From Silvibacterium acidisoli (GTDB lineage: Bacteria; Acidobacteriota; Terriglobia; Terriglobales; Acidobacteriaceae): DNA of 64,000 bases. The DNA is taken from contig CP085323.1 in assembly GCA_022870745.1 (NCBI GenBank), positions 1,240,001-1,304,000 on the forward strand, read 5' to 3'. Below are positions 8,321 to 17,705 of this stretch, one piece after another (the stretch's first letter is position 1; each line of letters opens with the position of its first letter). Under the pieces are notes generated by a model. It searched no databases and was not told the origin of the DNA. It saw nothing but the letters and a program-made list of their open reading frames with translations. The position numbers and the translations under genes were made by a program.

Positions 8321-9307
8321 ATGCGTTTTTCATCTGCCCTGCTAGCCGGCAGCCTGACCCTGCCCCTCTGCTTCGCTTCGTTCGCCCAGAGTCCCGCAAC
8401 GACTCCTGCATCGGATTCCGCTCCAGCCGCCCAGCAGCAGCCAGCCGCGCAACCGGCACCGGCTCAGACTACAGATCAGACGAATCCGCCGCTTAAGCTC
8501 GAATCGCTTCCGGCGGACCCGCATACGCCCACGCCCGAAGAACAGGCCGCGGCCGAGGCCGCCCGCAACCGCGCAGCCGTCGCGCGGCTGGCCACGCTAC
8601 AGGCGAACTGGGGACCTCCCGGCTCGACCCCCGGCTACTCGCTGACGCTCAAAGAGGTCAACCGGAACCAGACTCCAGCAGGCACCGAGGTTACCTACCG
8701 GCTGGCGGCAACCGGATTCACTCCGCAGACCCGTCTCACCCTCATGCACTGGCCGCTCAATGACAGGGTGAATCCGGTCATGAACAATGTGACCATCGAT
8801 GCTTCGGGCCAGGCAATCTGTGCCGATGCCGGCCTGACGCCCACTCCGACCGCGACTACTGCCGATCAGGCGCCCTCCTGCGCAAAGACCACGCAGATCA
8901 ACATGCCGATTGAAATCAAAACCACGGCCGCCCCTGGCGAAGCGGTAAGACTCGCTCTGGTCGCTCCCGACCGTAAGGGAGCCGAGGCCCAGGCCATACC
9001 GTTCCCGGTCGCGGCAGAAAACAACGGCTGCAAGCTACAGGTGCTTCGAGGATCACGGGACAACGAACTTGTCCTGGTGGAAGGTGACGGATTCAAGCCG
9101 ACAGCCCAGCTCGACCTTGGGGCCGAAACCTACGGCGTAAAGGAACCGCTGCACGCCAAGATCGACGACAAGGGACATTTCGCAGCTGCCGTCACCCCTT
9201 ACGCCAAGGATCACGACAGCGGCGATACAGTGATTTTTGCCCAAAGCGGAGCCTGCACCGCCACTCTCTCCTTCCACTGGGGAAAAAGCACCTACAAAGC
9301 CCAGTAA
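8321..9307 (+). CDS. Secreted proline/alanine-rich hypothetical protein
   Basis: I do not recognise this 328-residue protein. It has a signal peptide (MRFSSALLAGSLTLPLCFAS, cleaved near FAQS), then a low-complexity Pro/Ala/Gln segment at about 25-60 that may span peptidoglycan or serve as a linker. The rest looks beta-rich (SLTLKEVNRNQTPAGTEVTYRLAATGFTP is Ig-like in character), with four cysteines in two pairs that could form disulfides outside the cytoplasm. It is divergent from the DUF1003 gene and followed by its own hairpin terminator. Export is well supported; function unknown. Confidence 0.72.
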   Translation: MRFSSALLAGSLTLPLCFASFAQSPATTPASDSAPAAQQQPAAQPAPAQTTDQTNPPLKLESLPADPHTPTPEEQAAAEAARNRAAVARLATLQANWGPPGSTPGYSLTLKEVNRNQTPAGTEVTYRLAATGFTPQTRLTLMHWPLNDRVNPVMNNVTIDASGQAICADAGLTPTPTATTADQAPSCAKTTQINMPIEIKTTAAPGEAVRLALVAPDRKGAEAQAIPFPVAAENNGCKLQVLRGSRDNELVLVEGDGFKPTAQLDLGAETYGVKEPLHAKIDDKGHFAAAVTPYAKDHDSGDTVIFAQSGACTATLSFHWGKSTYKAQ

Positions 9308-9319
9308 ACACGGCAGTGA

Positions 9320-11104
<1,785 letters not shown>

Positions 11105-11118
11105 CCAGCGGTTTCAAA

Positions 11119-11161
11119 CCAAAGCAAAGAGCCTGCGCAATGCGCAGGCTCTTTGCTTTGG
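11119..11161. terminator. Bidirectional terminator between pyrG and the TonB receptor gene
   Basis: Two 21-base arms (11119-11139 and 11141-11161) are perfect reverse complements separated by a single base, with A-rich and T-rich outer ends (CCAAAGCAAAGAG and CTCTTTGCTTTGG). It lies between the ends of convergent genes at 11104 and 11174 and should stop transcription from both sides. The AAAGCAAAGAG arm recurs in the terminator at 51708. Confidence 0.88.
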
Positions 11162-11173
11162 TGCTGGTTGGGG

Positions 11174-14100
11174 TTAGAAGTACAGCTTCGCACCGAGCTG
11201 AATTTCGCGCGGGTTATGCGTCGCAGTGACTTGTCCGAAGGTCGAGTCCGATACGCTGGTATCGAATCCCGAGGGATTGGTGTGGTTGAAGGCGTTGAAG
11301 AATTCGCCGCGAATCTGCAGGCTGTAACGCTCTGCAAACTTCACGTTCTTCATCGCGCCGATGTCCCAGTTCTGCTCGCCGGGACCATAGACGCTGCCGA
11401 CACGCGAGCTTCCGAAATGGGCAGACGCCGTGGTGAAGGAGGTTGGGGCGATCCACTCATTCGTTGCAGCATTCAGTTTCTTGCTCAGGTGCACAGGACC
11501 TGCCTGATCTGCGCGAATCTGAACGGAACCATCACCCGAGGTTCCCATACCGAGACCGCCCGGATAGGTGCCCGGAGGAATCGGCACAGTTACATTTCCC
11601 TGATCATCCGTTAGTGCAACGCAGGCTCCGGTTGTAGCGCTGGTGTTGGGGCAAGCGAAGGGATCATTCGACTGCGTGATCGTATTCGACATACCCGACT
11701 CAACCGTCGTAATGCCGGAAACCTCCCAACCGCCGAGCGTATGGCCAAGCAGTCCATGCTGCTCCTTGAAGAAGGGCAGGTCGTAAACGTAGTTCACCAC
11801 GAAGATCTGAGGCTCATTGAATGAGGTTGGGCCGTAGCTATCGTGGAGGTTGTAAGTGTTGTTGGCCGCGATATCGCGATCAGCTTCGGCATCACCCAGC
11901 GTTCTCGACCAGGTATAGGAAGCACCGATCGTGAGCCCATTTGCTACGTGATGGTTGATCGAGAGCTGCAGCGAATTGTAATTGCTGGTGAATCCGGTGA
12001 AGCGGTTCTTGATGTAGTTGTAGCCGAGGTAAGGGCGCACATCATTCACGTTTACGTCAGGGTTCGCTTCGCGGGCTGCCAGCGTCGGCTGATTGCGATC
12101 GACTTCACCCAGCAGGTGACGCCCCTGCGATCCGACGTACGCGATTTCGAAGGTCGTCGCACGATCAATCGCCTGCTGTACCGAGAGGTTGTATGTGTTG
12201 TAAGAAGGAACCTTTAGGTCGGGGGTACCAGTGGTTTCGATCGCCTGTGGTCCAAGAGGAGCTGAGCCAGCCACACCGAGCGGATTGTCGAACGTGGTGT
12301 TCTGGACATAGGCCTGCTGTACCAACGGAGGATTGGTGAAAGCGTTCTGCTCCCACATGCCGTTCAGGGTGCGGTCGTAGAAAATTCCAAAACCGCCGCG
12401 GAGAACGGTGCGTCCGGTGTTATCGACCGTGTAAGCGAAGCCGACTCGCGGAGCAAAGTTAAGATTCGAGTTCGGGTTCACACCAGACCCGTAAGGCGAG
12501 CAGCTGGTGAGCGGAGCAATGGACTGAGCCTGCGTGCAGGCGCTGCCTGTCGGGAAGATAAGACCGTTGGTATAAGTCGCAGGCACTACAGACTGACCGG
12601 CAACAAAACTTCCCGTGCCATCGAGCAGCGGGGCCTTCGCGGCGTTGAACAGAGCCGGCGAGAAGTTGCTGAGCGTGTTGGCATAGTCGCTTGGACCAGG
12701 GAAATAGCTATAGCGCATACCCAGGTTTAGCGTCAGGCGCGGCGTGACCTTCCAGTCATCCTGCACATAAGCTTCGAAGTTCTTGTAACGAAGATCGGGA
12801 ATGATATCGCGGTTGTTCTGCTGATACAGCGCAACATTGCCGACGAGGAAGTCACCGAAGCTGTTGAACGTGAAGGACGAATCTCCACCCGAAGAATTTT
12901 CGGACTTGAGCATCCACTGCACAGTCGCACCAGCGCGGATGGTGTGGTTGTGCAGCGTCCAGGTAAAGTTGTCGAAGATATTCCGATCAAGGTTCGCTTC
13001 GTGGTAGGGCGATGACCCTTCTGAGACACCGGTGTAGCCAGTGATGTTGATGCTGGGCAGGCGGCTGTAGGGATCGTTATAGGCGAAGTTGTTGCTCAAC
13101 TGGCTGATGATGCTCTGGTCGACAGCAGCACCGGAGAGCGCGGACTCGATGCCGCCTTCAGAATAGGCAAACTCGAATTCGTTCACCATGGTCGGAGAAA
13201 TCACATAGCTGAGGTTGCCGACCGCATTGGTACCGGGAACCTGCAGCGCCACGTTCACCACGCCCGGGAAGTTATTGCCACCCCAGAGTCCAGTGGGAAC
13301 ATTCGAAGGAATCGTGTCCTTCATGTAACGCGCGTAGAACTTGAGCTTCGAAGTGATGTCGTAATCGAAGCGAACAATATCCTGGCGGAAATTGTTCAGC
13401 GCCGAATAAGTGGAAATGTAGTTGCCGCCTGTCGCATCGCTGACCGCATTGTTCGCAGTGAATTTGCTCAGAATGTTCGAGATATAAACCTTTGCATTCG
13501 CGCTGAAGCAGGCGGGATTGATCTGCGTCGTGTCGGTCGCCTTCGTATAAACAGCACAGCCTGCAGGAGCGCTTACCTGGCCAGCAACCAGACCGTTGAG
13601 CATTGCGGGCGAAGCTGCGGGAATATCGATCGTGTTCGGCGAAGAGACCTTGCGCCACTCTTCCGACCAGAAGAAATACGTCTTGTCCTTGTTGGTGTTG
13701 TAGACCTTCGGAATGTAGAGCGGTCCACCGATCGTGAAGCCGAAGTTATTGTAACGTTCGACGGCGCGCGGCTGATCGCTGGCATTCGCGAGGAAGGTGT
13801 TCGCGTTGAACCAGTCATTGCGAACGAACTCGTACGCATCGCCGTGGAATTCGCGGGTTCCGGCCTTCGTTGCCACCATTACCTGTGCACCGGCGCTGCG
13901 GCCGAAGGAAGCATCGTACTGACTGCGCTCGAGAGTGAACTCCTGGATCGCATCGACGCTGGGAATATTGAGGAGCGTGCCGTTCGATCCGCTGTCGTTG
14001 ATGTCGGCGCCGTCAACCGTCCAGTTGTTGCCGGTTCCACGCACACCGTTCACTGACACATCGGTGGTGCTGTTCAGTCCGTATCCGGGCTCGTCGCCCA

Positions 14101-14605
14101 GGTTATTCACTACACCCGGCTGCAACGTAACCAACTGCTCAAAGTTGCGGTTGTTGAGCTCGAGCTCACGTACCTGCGTGCCGGTAATCGTTGTAGACTG
14201 AGCCGCGGTTTCGGTCTGCAGGGAGATAGGATTCTCCTCGACCGTAACCGTTTCCGTCGCAGCACCGGCCTGAAGCTGGGCGCTTACGTTCAGCTTTTGT
14301 GACACATTGACGGTTACATTCTTCGCCGTGAACGCTTTGAAACCGGAGGCCGTCACCGTCACGGTGTAGTTCGAAGGCGGGATGTTGGTAGCAGTATAGT
14401 TTCCGCTCCCATCGGTCATAACCGTGCGCTCGTCGGTATCGGTATCGACACGATGGATAACGACCTTTGCGCCGCTTACGACTGCGCCGGACTGGTCGCT
14501 GACGGTACCGCTGATGGTGCCTTGCACTTCCTGGGAAAACCCCGAAGTACAGAACAGGACACTGGCCACAAAAATAACGCAGAGATGGAAAATGTTTTTG
14601 ATCAC
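11174..14605 (-). CDS. Oar-like TonB-dependent outer-membrane receptor with carboxypeptidase-regulatory-like domain
   Basis: A 1143-residue outer-membrane protein. It starts at GTG 14605 with GAGG six bases upstream, and has a signal peptide (residues 1-24, ending SGFSQ). Residues about 27-110 form a carboxypeptidase-regulatory-like beta-sandwich (GTVSDQSGAVVSGAKVVI, then GSGNYTATNIPPSNYTVTVT). A plug domain follows (about 130-235; LNNRNFEQLVTLQPGV, VNGVRGTGNNWTVDGADIN). The remainder is a large beta-barrel ending in aromatic GAKLYF, the usual outer-membrane C-terminal signature. This architecture is multiplied in Acidobacteria and thought to import polymers or glycans. There is no SusD-like partner, sensor or degradative enzyme next to it, so the ligand cannot be inferred. 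It is monocistronic. Confidence 0.92.
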   Translation of the reverse strand: MIKNIFHLCVIFVASVLFCTSGFSQEVQGTISGTVSDQSGAVVSGAKVVIHRVDTDTDERTVMTDGSGNYTATNIPPSNYTVTVTASGFKAFTAKNVTVNVSQKLNVSAQLQAGAATETVTVEENPISLQTETAAQSTTITGTQVRELELNNRNFEQLVTLQPGVVNNLGDEPGYGLNSTTDVSVNGVRGTGNNWTVDGADINDSGSNGTLLNIPSVDAIQEFTLERSQYDASFGRSAGAQVMVATKAGTREFHGDAYEFVRNDWFNANTFLANASDQPRAVERYNNFGFTIGGPLYIPKVYNTNKDKTYFFWSEEWRKVSSPNTIDIPAASPAMLNGLVAGQVSAPAGCAVYTKATDTTQINPACFSANAKVYISNILSKFTANNAVSDATGGNYISTYSALNNFRQDIVRFDYDITSKLKFYARYMKDTIPSNVPTGLWGGNNFPGVVNVALQVPGTNAVGNLSYVISPTMVNEFEFAYSEGGIESALSGAAVDQSIISQLSNNFAYNDPYSRLPSINITGYTGVSEGSSPYHEANLDRNIFDNFTWTLHNHTIRAGATVQWMLKSENSSGGDSSFTFNSFGDFLVGNVALYQQNNRDIIPDLRYKNFEAYVQDDWKVTPRLTLNLGMRYSYFPGPSDYANTLSNFSPALFNAAKAPLLDGTGSFVAGQSVVPATYTNGLIFPTGSACTQAQSIAPLTSCSPYGSGVNPNSNLNFAPRVGFAYTVDNTGRTVLRGGFGIFYDRTLNGMWEQNAFTNPPLVQQAYVQNTTFDNPLGVAGSAPLGPQAIETTGTPDLKVPSYNTYNLSVQQAIDRATTFEIAYVGSQGRHLLGEVDRNQPTLAAREANPDVNVNDVRPYLGYNYIKNRFTGFTSNYNSLQLSINHHVANGLTIGASYTWSRTLGDAEADRDIAANNTYNLHDSYGPTSFNEPQIFVVNYVYDLPFFKEQHGLLGHTLGGWEVSGITTVESGMSNTITQSNDPFACPNTSATTGACVALTDDQGNVTVPIPPGTYPGGLGMGTSGDGSVQIRADQAGPVHLSKKLNAATNEWIAPTSFTTASAHFGSSRVGSVYGPGEQNWDIGAMKNVKFAERYSLQIRGEFFNAFNHTNPSGFDTSVSDSTFGQVTATHNPREIQLGAKLYF

Positions 14606-14865
14606 GAAATCCTCAACGTATTAATTCGATTGAAACCCTTATTGATTGAGCCCGAGGAAGTGCCGTGGGATCGAGGTTGGATGGTCTAGCGTCGCATATA
14701 GCCACAGCGATGCGGGGCCGAGGACATGCAATTTCCAGCAATGCCCGTAGTTGGTTTGGCCAATAATAGGCCAGATGAATAGAACATTACAAGGAAGTTT
14801 TGCGGTCCGGACGGACCGAATAGAAGCGAGCCGCTGGGCTCAATAAATGATGTTTATGGCGGGCG

Positions 14866-15684
14866 CTACCGGGGAGATAGCGCCGTCTGAATTGCAAGCA
14901 GGCTTTCAAGAACCGGCTTCAGATTCTTGAGGTCGAGTGCATTGGCTCCGTCGGACTTTGCCTCTGCCGGGTTGTCATGCACCTCGAGGAAAATTCCGTC
15001 CACTCCTGCAGCCACCGCGGCGCGTGCGAGCAGCGGAATAAATTCCGGCTGGCCACCGGAAACTCCATTCGCCGCCGAAGGTGTCTGCACCGAATGCGTT
15101 CCGTCAAAGACGACGGGCGCGAGCTTGCGCATGATGGCGAGCGAACGCATATCGACGACAAGGTTGTTGTAGCCGAAAGTAGTTCCACGCTCGGTGAGAA
15201 AGACGCGTGAGTTGCCGCTGTCTGTCACCTTCTCCACAGCGTGCTTCATGTCTCCTGGAGCGACGAACTGGCCCTTCTTCACGTTGACGGCGCGGCCGGT
15301 CTCCGCTGCGGCGACAAGCAGGTCAGTCTGCCTGCAGAGAAAGGCCGGAATCTGCAGCACATCCACACCCTCGGCTGCGATCGCGCAGTGCCCGGGCTCG
15401 TGAACATCGGTCAGCGTCGGAAGCCCTGTTGCTTCGCGCAGACGGCGCAGGATTGCGATGCCCTCGTGAATGCCGGGGCCGCGGAAGCTCTTTACCGAGG
15501 TGCGATTCGCCTTATCGTAGGAAGCCTTAAAGATGTACGGAACGCCCAGGTCAGAGGTGATGCGCTGAATCGCATCGGCCATCTTGCGCACGTGCGCTTC
15601 ACTTTCAATAACGCAGGGGCCGGCAATCAGAAACAGCTTGCCGGAACCAACAGGGACAGGGCCAATCTCGAAAGAAGAACTCAC
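14866..15684 (-). CDS. kdsA: 3-deoxy-8-phosphooctulonate synthase (KDO8P synthase)
   Basis: The 272-residue product condenses phosphoenolpyruvate with arabinose 5-phosphate to give KDO 8-phosphate, the first committed step toward the KDO of the lipopolysaccharide inner core. Family motifs are clear: LIAGPCVIES near residue 20, FKASYDKANRTS, FRGPG, GLPTLTDVHE, IPAFLCRQTDLL and VFDGTHSVQ-P. Cys26 in AGPCVIES corresponds to the metal-ligand cysteine of the metal-dependent KdsA class. It lies 25 bases after the DUF4230 gene on the same strand and is probably co-transcribed with it. Presence of kdsA supports an LPS-bearing outer membrane. Confidence 0.96.
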   Translation of the reverse strand: MSSSFEIGPVPVGSGKLFLIAGPCVIESEAHVRKMADAIQRITSDLGVPYIFKASYDKANRTSVKSFRGPGIHEGIAILRRLREATGLPTLTDVHEPGHCAIAAEGVDVLQIPAFLCRQTDLLVAAAETGRAVNVKKGQFVAPGDMKHAVEKVTDSGNSRVFLTERGTTFGYNNLVVDMRSLAIMRKLAPVVFDGTHSVQTPSAANGVSGGQPEFIPLLARAAVAAGVDGIFLEVHDNPAEAKSDGANALDLKNLKPVLESLLAIQTALSPR

Positions 15685-15709
15685 CCTCTTATTGAATCAC
15701 AGCGCGGGG

Positions 15710-16372
15710 TCAGTCGACCTGCACCTGGTCGAAGCCGAATGTCAGGATCAGTTTCGTAACTGTGGCCGCAGCATTTTTGTGCGCCATGTCGAGGATGCCG
15801 GCTTGCTGGGCCGAATTCTGCAACTCCTGCTGAGCCTTGGCGCGCACTTCGCTTTCGAGGTTCGGATCGGCAGGCACGAACAGGCCTGTCGAGCGTGAGT
15901 AGACCTTCGTCTTGCCGTTATCGAGTGCGGTCACAAAAATCTGCGCGGGCGGCAGGTGAACATGCACAGTCTTGCCGTCTACGCTTACGTCCGATGGCTT
16001 GAGCGCGCCTAGATCGACGCCGGCAATAGCTTCGCCGTGAACGGAAAGCAGCAGCCGGTCTCCCACCAGGAAGTCCGGAAGAATACTGTTCGAGCGGTCG
16101 CCTTCGACGACCTTATCCATGGTGTAGGTGACGGTCTCGAGCCGCTGCAGGCGCTGGATCTTATCGACGATCGTTGGCGCAGTGCTATCGATGCGAAGCG
16201 TGCGGCCGGTTATGTCGGTCGCTACGCGGTCCCAGATGCCATGCGTCGCTGCGCGCACGAAGAACAGCAGCAGACCAAAACCGACGAGCAGGCCAAAGAG
16301 CACGAGCAGCAGCGCTGTCCACACGCGCGAACGGCGCGGCTTGCGATCGGAGGGTGTGGCAACCGTGTTCAC
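15710..16372 (-). CDS. DUF4230 single-pass membrane protein
   Basis: The 220-residue product has a basic N-terminus, one membrane helix at about 18-42 (VWTALLLVLFGLLVGFGLLLF), and an extracytoplasmic DUF4230 domain (about 60-215: RLQRLETVTYTMDKVVEGD, LSVHGEAIAGVDL, DVSVDGKTVHVHLPPAQIF). DUF4230 has no experimentally settled role that I know of. It is translated just before kdsA and downstream of an OmpA-family gene, which hints at envelope work but does not prove it. A minus-strand terminator at 16391-16421 separates it from the OmpA gene. Confidence 0.85.
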   Translation of the reverse strand: MNTVATPSDRKPRRSRVWTALLLVLFGLLVGFGLLLFFVRAATHGIWDRVATDITGRTLRIDSTAPTIVDKIQRLQRLETVTYTMDKVVEGDRSNSILPDFLVGDRLLLSVHGEAIAGVDLGALKPSDVSVDGKTVHVHLPPAQIFVTALDNGKTKVYSRSTGLFVPADPNLESEVRAKAQQELQNSAQQAGILDMAHKNAAATVTKLILTFGFDQVQVD

Positions 16373-16390
16373 GTTGATTTAGATGCAGGC

Positions 16391-16421
16391 AGAAAAAAAA
16401 CGGCCCCTCAGGTGAGGGGCC
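16391..16421 (-). terminator. Rho-independent terminator for the OmpA-family gene
   Basis: Read on the minus strand, a 9-bp GC-rich stem (GGCCCCTCA arms at 16402-16410 and 16413-16421) is followed by a run of eight T (plus-strand A at 16393-16400). It sits between the stop at 16481 and the next gene start at 16372, so it attenuates or ends transcription between the two. Confidence 0.85.
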
Positions 16422-16480
16422 AATCTGCCTTGGTTCTCTCGTTGTGTGAGAGCTTGGTTGCGGACCTTATGGTCTAGTTT

Positions 16481-17461
16481 TTATCGAACCGCTGGTTGCG
16501 ACGCAGCACCCTGAGGGGAGGGCTGCGCGGAAGACTGCTGCGTCGCACCAATCGGCGAACCGGCATCCGAAGATGACGAGTTCAAGGCCGCTAAACTGTT
16601 TTGGAGAAGCGTCACGCGGACAACACTACCGCTGGGTACGCTGCTCGAATCATCGATTTTGGCGTTGCCCATCGCAACCTGGTGAATGCGATAGACCGGC
16701 ACCTGATGCTCGGCAAGATAGCGCTTGACCGCATCTGCCATATGTTCCGAGTTCTGGATTCCGGCCTGTCCACGGGTACGCGAATAACCGGCAATCTCAA
16801 CCACATAACCCTTCTGACCCTGCAGCTGGGTTGCGATCTGATCCAAGGCATCCTTCGCCTTGGCATTCAGTACAGTCTGACCGGGACGGAAGCGGATTTC
16901 TGTGTCGTTGACCTTCTGATACTGGTCGATGTTCGAAACCGTGGTGTTCAGCTTTGCCGTCTGGGCGCTCGCCTGCTGGGCGGTTTGATTCGCCTGACCC
17001 GCCATCGAGTTGGCTGCGACCGCAGTAGTATTTGCCTGATCGGCGGTCGACTGCGCCTGATGGATACCAGCCTGGGCGCGGCCATCTACATCCTTAATGT
17101 CGTTGGCGTTCTTTGCCTGCAGCTGATCGAGTTCATTGAGACGGTCTTTGACCGGATCAATCTGCCTTTTTACCCACTTCTTGCGGGCGAGGGGATTCAT
17201 GTGTCCCCAGAAGCCTTCATTCGACTTGGTTGAGAGCGGCTGCCCGGTGGCATAGGTGCTGTTATCACCCGGGTTTGAGCTTGCGGTGCCGGTGGAGCTT
17301 CCACCGTTCGACGCGCCGGTCTGTACCTGTGCGGGGGCTGACTGGTTCGACTGGGCAAATGCAGGGCATCCCAGGCTGGCTGCAACAAGCAGCGCCGCAA
17401 TCGCCGGAGATGTGGAAAGTGACTTCATTCGAATCGTTTTTTCTACGTTCTGTTTTGTCAT
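16481..17461 (-). CDS. OmpA family protein with coiled-coil linker
   Basis: Start ATG 17461 is chosen because AAGGAAAG lies six bases upstream; the open frame to 17620 has no such site. The 326-residue protein has a signal peptide (residues 13-35, ending CPAFAQ), a Ser/Gly/Thr-rich spacer, a basic segment (MNPLARKKWVKRQIDPVKDRL), an Ala/Gln-rich heptad region (about 110-195) predicted to coil, and an OmpA-like peptidoglycan-binding domain (about 205-300, FRPGQTVLNAKAKDALDQIA and IAGYSRTRG). Such proteins tether the outer membrane to the wall. The usual NxxLSxxRA motif is degenerate (IQNSEHMADAVKRYL), so peptidoglycan binding may be weak or altered. It ends in a Ser/Gln/Pro-rich tail. Confidence 0.82.
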   Translation of the reverse strand: MTKQNVEKTIRMKSLSTSPAIAALLVAASLGCPAFAQSNQSAPAQVQTGASNGGSSTGTASSNPGDNSTYATGQPLSTKSNEGFWGHMNPLARKKWVKRQIDPVKDRLNELDQLQAKNANDIKDVDGRAQAGIHQAQSTADQANTTAVAANSMAGQANQTAQQASAQTAKLNTTVSNIDQYQKVNDTEIRFRPGQTVLNAKAKDALDQIATQLQGQKGYVVEIAGYSRTRGQAGIQNSEHMADAVKRYLAEHQVPVYRIHQVAMGNAKIDDSSSVPSGSVVRVTLLQNSLAALNSSSSDAGSPIGATQQSSAQPSPQGAASQPAVR

Positions 17462-17705
17462 TTGTGCTTTCCTTCGCATGGTCTTTTGACGCATGTTACG
17501 GAAGCTGCGCAGCATCCTGTACGCGGCTAGTAGTGCAGTTCGAGGGCCAAACCTGATGGCCATCGAGATAATTATTAAGTTGTTTATTTTTAAAAAGATA
17601 GAAGAACGGTTTGGGTACACGCCCTAGGGGGCCGGGCGTGTAATTTTGGCGGGATGAAAAATTTACCTTGTTTCAGGCGGGAAAAATTTGCCCGCCGGAG
17701 AGCTT

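Noticed and set aside
17641-17700. GGCGGG/CCCGCC hairpin between the OmpA and FAD-dehydrogenase genes as a terminator
   Set aside because: The stem is only six bases and the downstream T-rich tract is separated from it by about 15 bases, too weak to call.
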